Below are positions 61,961 to 64,000 of a DNA stretch of 64,000 bases, one piece after another (positions within the stretch are counted from its first letter, which is position 1; the number at the start of each line of letters is the position of its first letter). A program made the position numbers and the translations under genes. Source of the DNA: Pannonibacter sp. SL95 (GTDB lineage: Bacteria; Pseudomonadota; Alphaproteobacteria; Rhizobiales; Stappiaceae). The notes under the pieces are model-generated. The model did no database searches, was not told the DNA's origin, and saw only the letters and a program-made list of their open reading frames with translations. The stretch is taken from the NCBI RefSeq assembly GCF_026672425.1, contig NZ_JAPPRC010000003.1, positions 1,408,501 to 1,472,500 on the forward strand, read 5' to 3'.

Positions 61961-62274
61961 GCCGTAACGAAGTTCCCCCGGGTTTCCCCCGGGGGTTCTG
62001 GCCCGACCGCAAGGCCGGGTCATCCCTGTCCGAGACTGCAGGTGCCGGGAAACCGGTTTAAGCCGAATGGGCCTGCATAGATAGGTAAGAACACAGGTTC
62101 ACGCACCGCAAGGTGCCAAGACCGGTTCGAACCAACTGCCTTGCCGCGCTGCCTGCGAGGCGAGGGGGACAGGAACCCTGAGCGTCGTCTCGCGTGTGGC
62201 CCGGGCAACCGGATCCTGGCGCGGAACGGCAAAGGCAAACCGGTGGCGGCAACGCCACCAATTGGAGTAGGCAA
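61961..62274 (+). promoter_or_regulatory. rplJ leader with two hairpins
   Basis: CCCCCGG 61975-61981 pairs with CCGGGGG 61989-61995 just after rplA, and a perfect GGTGGCG-GCAA-CGCCACC hairpin at 62242-62259 sits four bases before the rplJ ribosome site GGAG (62264-62267). Likely the L10 autoregulation leader, but its sequence is not matched to a named family. Confidence 0.5.
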
Positions 62275-62793
62275 GTGGAAAGAGCGGAAAAGCACGAGTT
62301 CGTGACCGCCCTGAACGAAGTGCTGTCTGGCACTACCGTTCTGGTCGTTGCGCACTATGCGGGTCTCTCGGTTGCACAGATGACCGCCCTGCGGTCGAAG
62401 GTGCGCGAATCCGGCGGGTCCGTACGAGTTGCCAAGAACCGCCTTGTGAAGCTTGCCCTTCAAGGCACTGAACTGGAGCACGTCAGTGGCCTGTTCAAGG
62501 GCCCGACCCTGATCGCTTTCTCGAGCGATCCGGTCGCAGCCCCGAAGGCTATGGTCGAATTCGCCAAGACGACGGACAAGTTCGTCATCCTCGGCGGTGC
62601 TCTGGGTAAGACCAACCTGAATGCGGAAGGCGTCAAGTCTCTCGCCACGATGCCGTCGCTCGAAGAGCTGCGCGCACGCCTGGTGGGCATGATCCAGACC
62701 CCGGCATCCCGCATTGCACAGGTTGTCAACGCTCCGGCCGGGCAGCTTGCCCGCGTTTTCGGCGCGTATGCCAAGAAGGACGAGGCCGCATAA
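62275..62793 (+). CDS. rplJ: 50S ribosomal protein L10
   Basis: 172 residues from GTG 62275 (GGAG 8 bases upstream). [48 protein letters not shown] and the C-terminal L12-binding helix. The frame from 62194 runs through the leader and is not used. Confidence 0.97.
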   Translation: MERAEKHEFVTALNEVLSGTTVLVVAHYAGLSVAQMTALRSKVRESGGSVRVAKNRLVKLALQGTELEHVSGLFKGPTLIAFSSDPVAAPKAMVEFAKTTDKFVILGGALGKTNLNAEGVKSLATMPSLEELRARLVGMIQTPASRIAQVVNAPAGQLARVFGAYAKKDEAA

Positions 62794-62856
62794 GGCGCCC
62801 CACCCCAACAACATTGTCTGTACGCAGACTATTGGTTCGAACGTAAGGTAAATAAA

Positions 62857-63228
62857 ATGGCTGATCTGAACAAGCTGGTCGAAGACCTGTCCGCACTGAC
62901 CGTTATGGAAGCTGCTGAGCTGTCCAAGATGCTCGAAGAGAAGTGGGGCGTTTCTGCCGCTGCTCCGGTTGCTGTTGCTGCCGTTGCTGCTGCTCCGGCC
63001 GCTGCTGTTGAAGAGCAGACTGAATTTGACGTTGTCCTGGCTGACGCTGGCGACAAGAAGATCAACGTCATCAAGGAAGTCCGCGCCATCACCGGTCTCG
63101 GCCTGAAGGAAGCCAAGGAACTCGTCGAGAGCGCTCCGAAGGTTGTCAAGGAGCAGGTCTCCAAGGCTGAAGCTGAAGACCTGAAGAAGAAGCTGGAAGA
63201 AGCTGGCGCCAAGGTCGAGCTGAAGTAA
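62857..63228 (+). CDS. rplL: 50S ribosomal protein L7/L12
   Basis: 123 residues: N-terminal dimerisation helix, Ala-rich hinge ([17 protein letters not shown]) and C-terminal factor-binding domain ([37 protein letters not shown]). ATG 62857. Confidence 0.98.
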   Translation: MADLNKLVEDLSALTVMEAAELSKMLEEKWGVSAAAPVAVAAVAAAPAAAVEEQTEFDVVLADAGDKKINVIKEVRAITGLGLKEAKELVESAPKVVKEQVSKAEAEDLKKKLEEAGAKVELK

Positions 63229-63246
63229 TCGACTTCAGATGAAATC

Positions 63247-63271
63247 GCGGTCCCGGGTTTCCCGGGACCGC
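63247..63271 (+). terminator. rplL-rpoB intergenic attenuator hairpin
   Basis: GCGGTCCCGGG-TTT-CCCGGGACCGC: a perfect 11-bp stem, with no U tract, between rplL and rpoB; attenuator or RNase III type site. Confidence 0.65.
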
Positions 63272-63415
63272 ACATCCAGCCCCGGCGGGTGCCACCCGTT
63301 TCCGGGGCATTAGTCCCAGATAGGGGACGGTTATCCGAAGCGCCTGGACCCAGTGGGTCCGATTGGATAAGGGGCGTTGCGGACAGCCGTCACCCAGGCG
63401 ATGCGAGGAGCGACA

Positions 63416-64000
63416 ATGACTCTTACGTTCAACGGTCGCAAGCGTGTCCGGAAGTTTTTCGGATCGATCCGCGATGTCACGGCCATGCCCAACCTCATCG
63501 AGGTGCAGAAGGCTTCGTACGACCAGTTCCTGCAGGTCGACGAGCCCAAGGGCGGGCGTGGGGATGAAGGCCTTCAGGCGGTCTTCAGTTCCGTATTCCC
63601 GATCTCCGATTTTGCCGGCACGGCTTTGCTCGAATTCGTAAAGTACGAGTTCGACCCCCCGAAGTACGACGTTGACGAGTGCCGTCAGCGTGGCATGACC
63701 TTTGCCGCTCCGCTGAAGGTGACGCTCCGCCTCATCGTGTTCGATGTCGATGAAGACACCGGCGCCAAGTCCGTCAAGGACATCAAGGAGCAGGACGTCT
63801 ACATGGGCGACATGCCCTTCATGACGGACAACGGCACCTTCGTCGTCAACGGCACCGAACGCGTCATCGTTTCGCAGATGCACCGCTCCCCGGGCGTGTT
63901 CTTCGATCATGACAAGGGCAAGACCCATTCGTCCGGCAAGCTGCTGTTTGCTGCCCGCGTGATCCCGTACCGCGGTTCCTGGCTCGACATCGAGTTCGAC
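63416..64000 (+). CDS. rpoB: DNA-directed RNA polymerase beta subunit (5' part)
   Basis: Starts ATG 63416 (GAGGAG at 63405-63410) and runs off the window in frame (195 codons). [83 protein letters not shown] are canonical RpoB N-terminal residues. Confidence 0.97.
   Translation, partial: MTLTFNGRKRVRKFFGSIRDVTAMPNLIEVQKASYDQFLQVDEPKGGRGDEGLQAVFSSVFPISDFAGTALLEFVKYEFDPPKYDVDECRQRGMTFAAPLKVTLRLIVFDVDEDTGAKSVKDIKEQDVYMGDMPFMTDNGTFVVNGTERVIVSQMHRSPGVFFDHDKGKTHSSGKLLFAARVIPYRGSWLDIEFD

Overview
The window reads as a chromosome segment of a GC-rich alphaproteobacterium, most likely order Hyphomicrobiales (Rhizobiales). The evidence is the cysE-DUF3126 pair, the folE/hisI/NifU-like/yidD/thrS neighbourhood, the BTLCP transglutaminase-like peptidase, the PAS_5 and DUF2336 families, and CtrA-type TTAA-N7-TTAAC sites. 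Genus and species cannot be fixed from the sequence alone.

Layout. 1-3699: two CUT1-type ABC ATPases and a single-chain dihydroxyacetone kinase, a polyol/triose uptake and phosphorylation cluster. 3842-31437: mostly housekeeping genes. They include TrkH, SfsA, an L,D-transpeptidase lipoprotein, Gpt, a CinA-type protein, a flavin monooxygenase, two coupled alpha/beta hydrolases, a crotonase-fold protein lacking both catalytic Glu, CysE, a gamma carbonic anhydrase, a PAS/PilZ pair, a rhomboid protease, HisI, FolE, a NifU-like scaffold, YidD, ThrS, an acyltransferase, a nitroreductase/flavin reductase pair and a CtrA-box-preceded SLT-domain protein.

32155-44998: a 12.8-kb integrated element in the 3' half of tRNA-Thr(TGT). 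It is bounded by 47-bp direct repeats that differ at one base and has a tyrosine integrase at the right end. Its core is a tightly overlapping five-gene operon: AlpA-like regulator, unknown Zn-finger protein, primase N-terminal-like protein, Toprim/ATPase primase-helicase, small protein. It also carries a BRO protein, a serine recombinase, an XRE regulator, small ORFs and one large unknown gene. No virion genes are visible, so it resembles a satellite or PICI-like element. Clusters of GTCGTCAT-type repeats lie in mirror orientation just inside both ends, and GTCAACC iterons lie inside it.

45283-56993: gnd, nadK, an Hpt protein, a DUF2336 protein, a CobW GTPase, an IsdG-like monooxygenase, RlmB and a PaaI thioesterase. 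Two nearly identical 1175-bp IS110-family elements in inverted orientation flank nadK to 53520. In each, the 211-bp non-coding left end folds by eye into a bridge-RNA layout. One loop matches the element's own two ends and the other matches the REP-type target flanking the insertion. This is the most informative signal in the window.

57037-64000: a MarR regulator with two TTG-N6-CAA palindromes, then the conserved tRNA-Tyr, tRNA-Gly, tuf, tRNA-Trp, secE, nusG, rplK, rplA, rplJ, rplL, rpoB(partial) translation/transcription block.

The spacers between genes are rich in REP-like palindromes of at least five sequence families, several of them tandemly duplicated.
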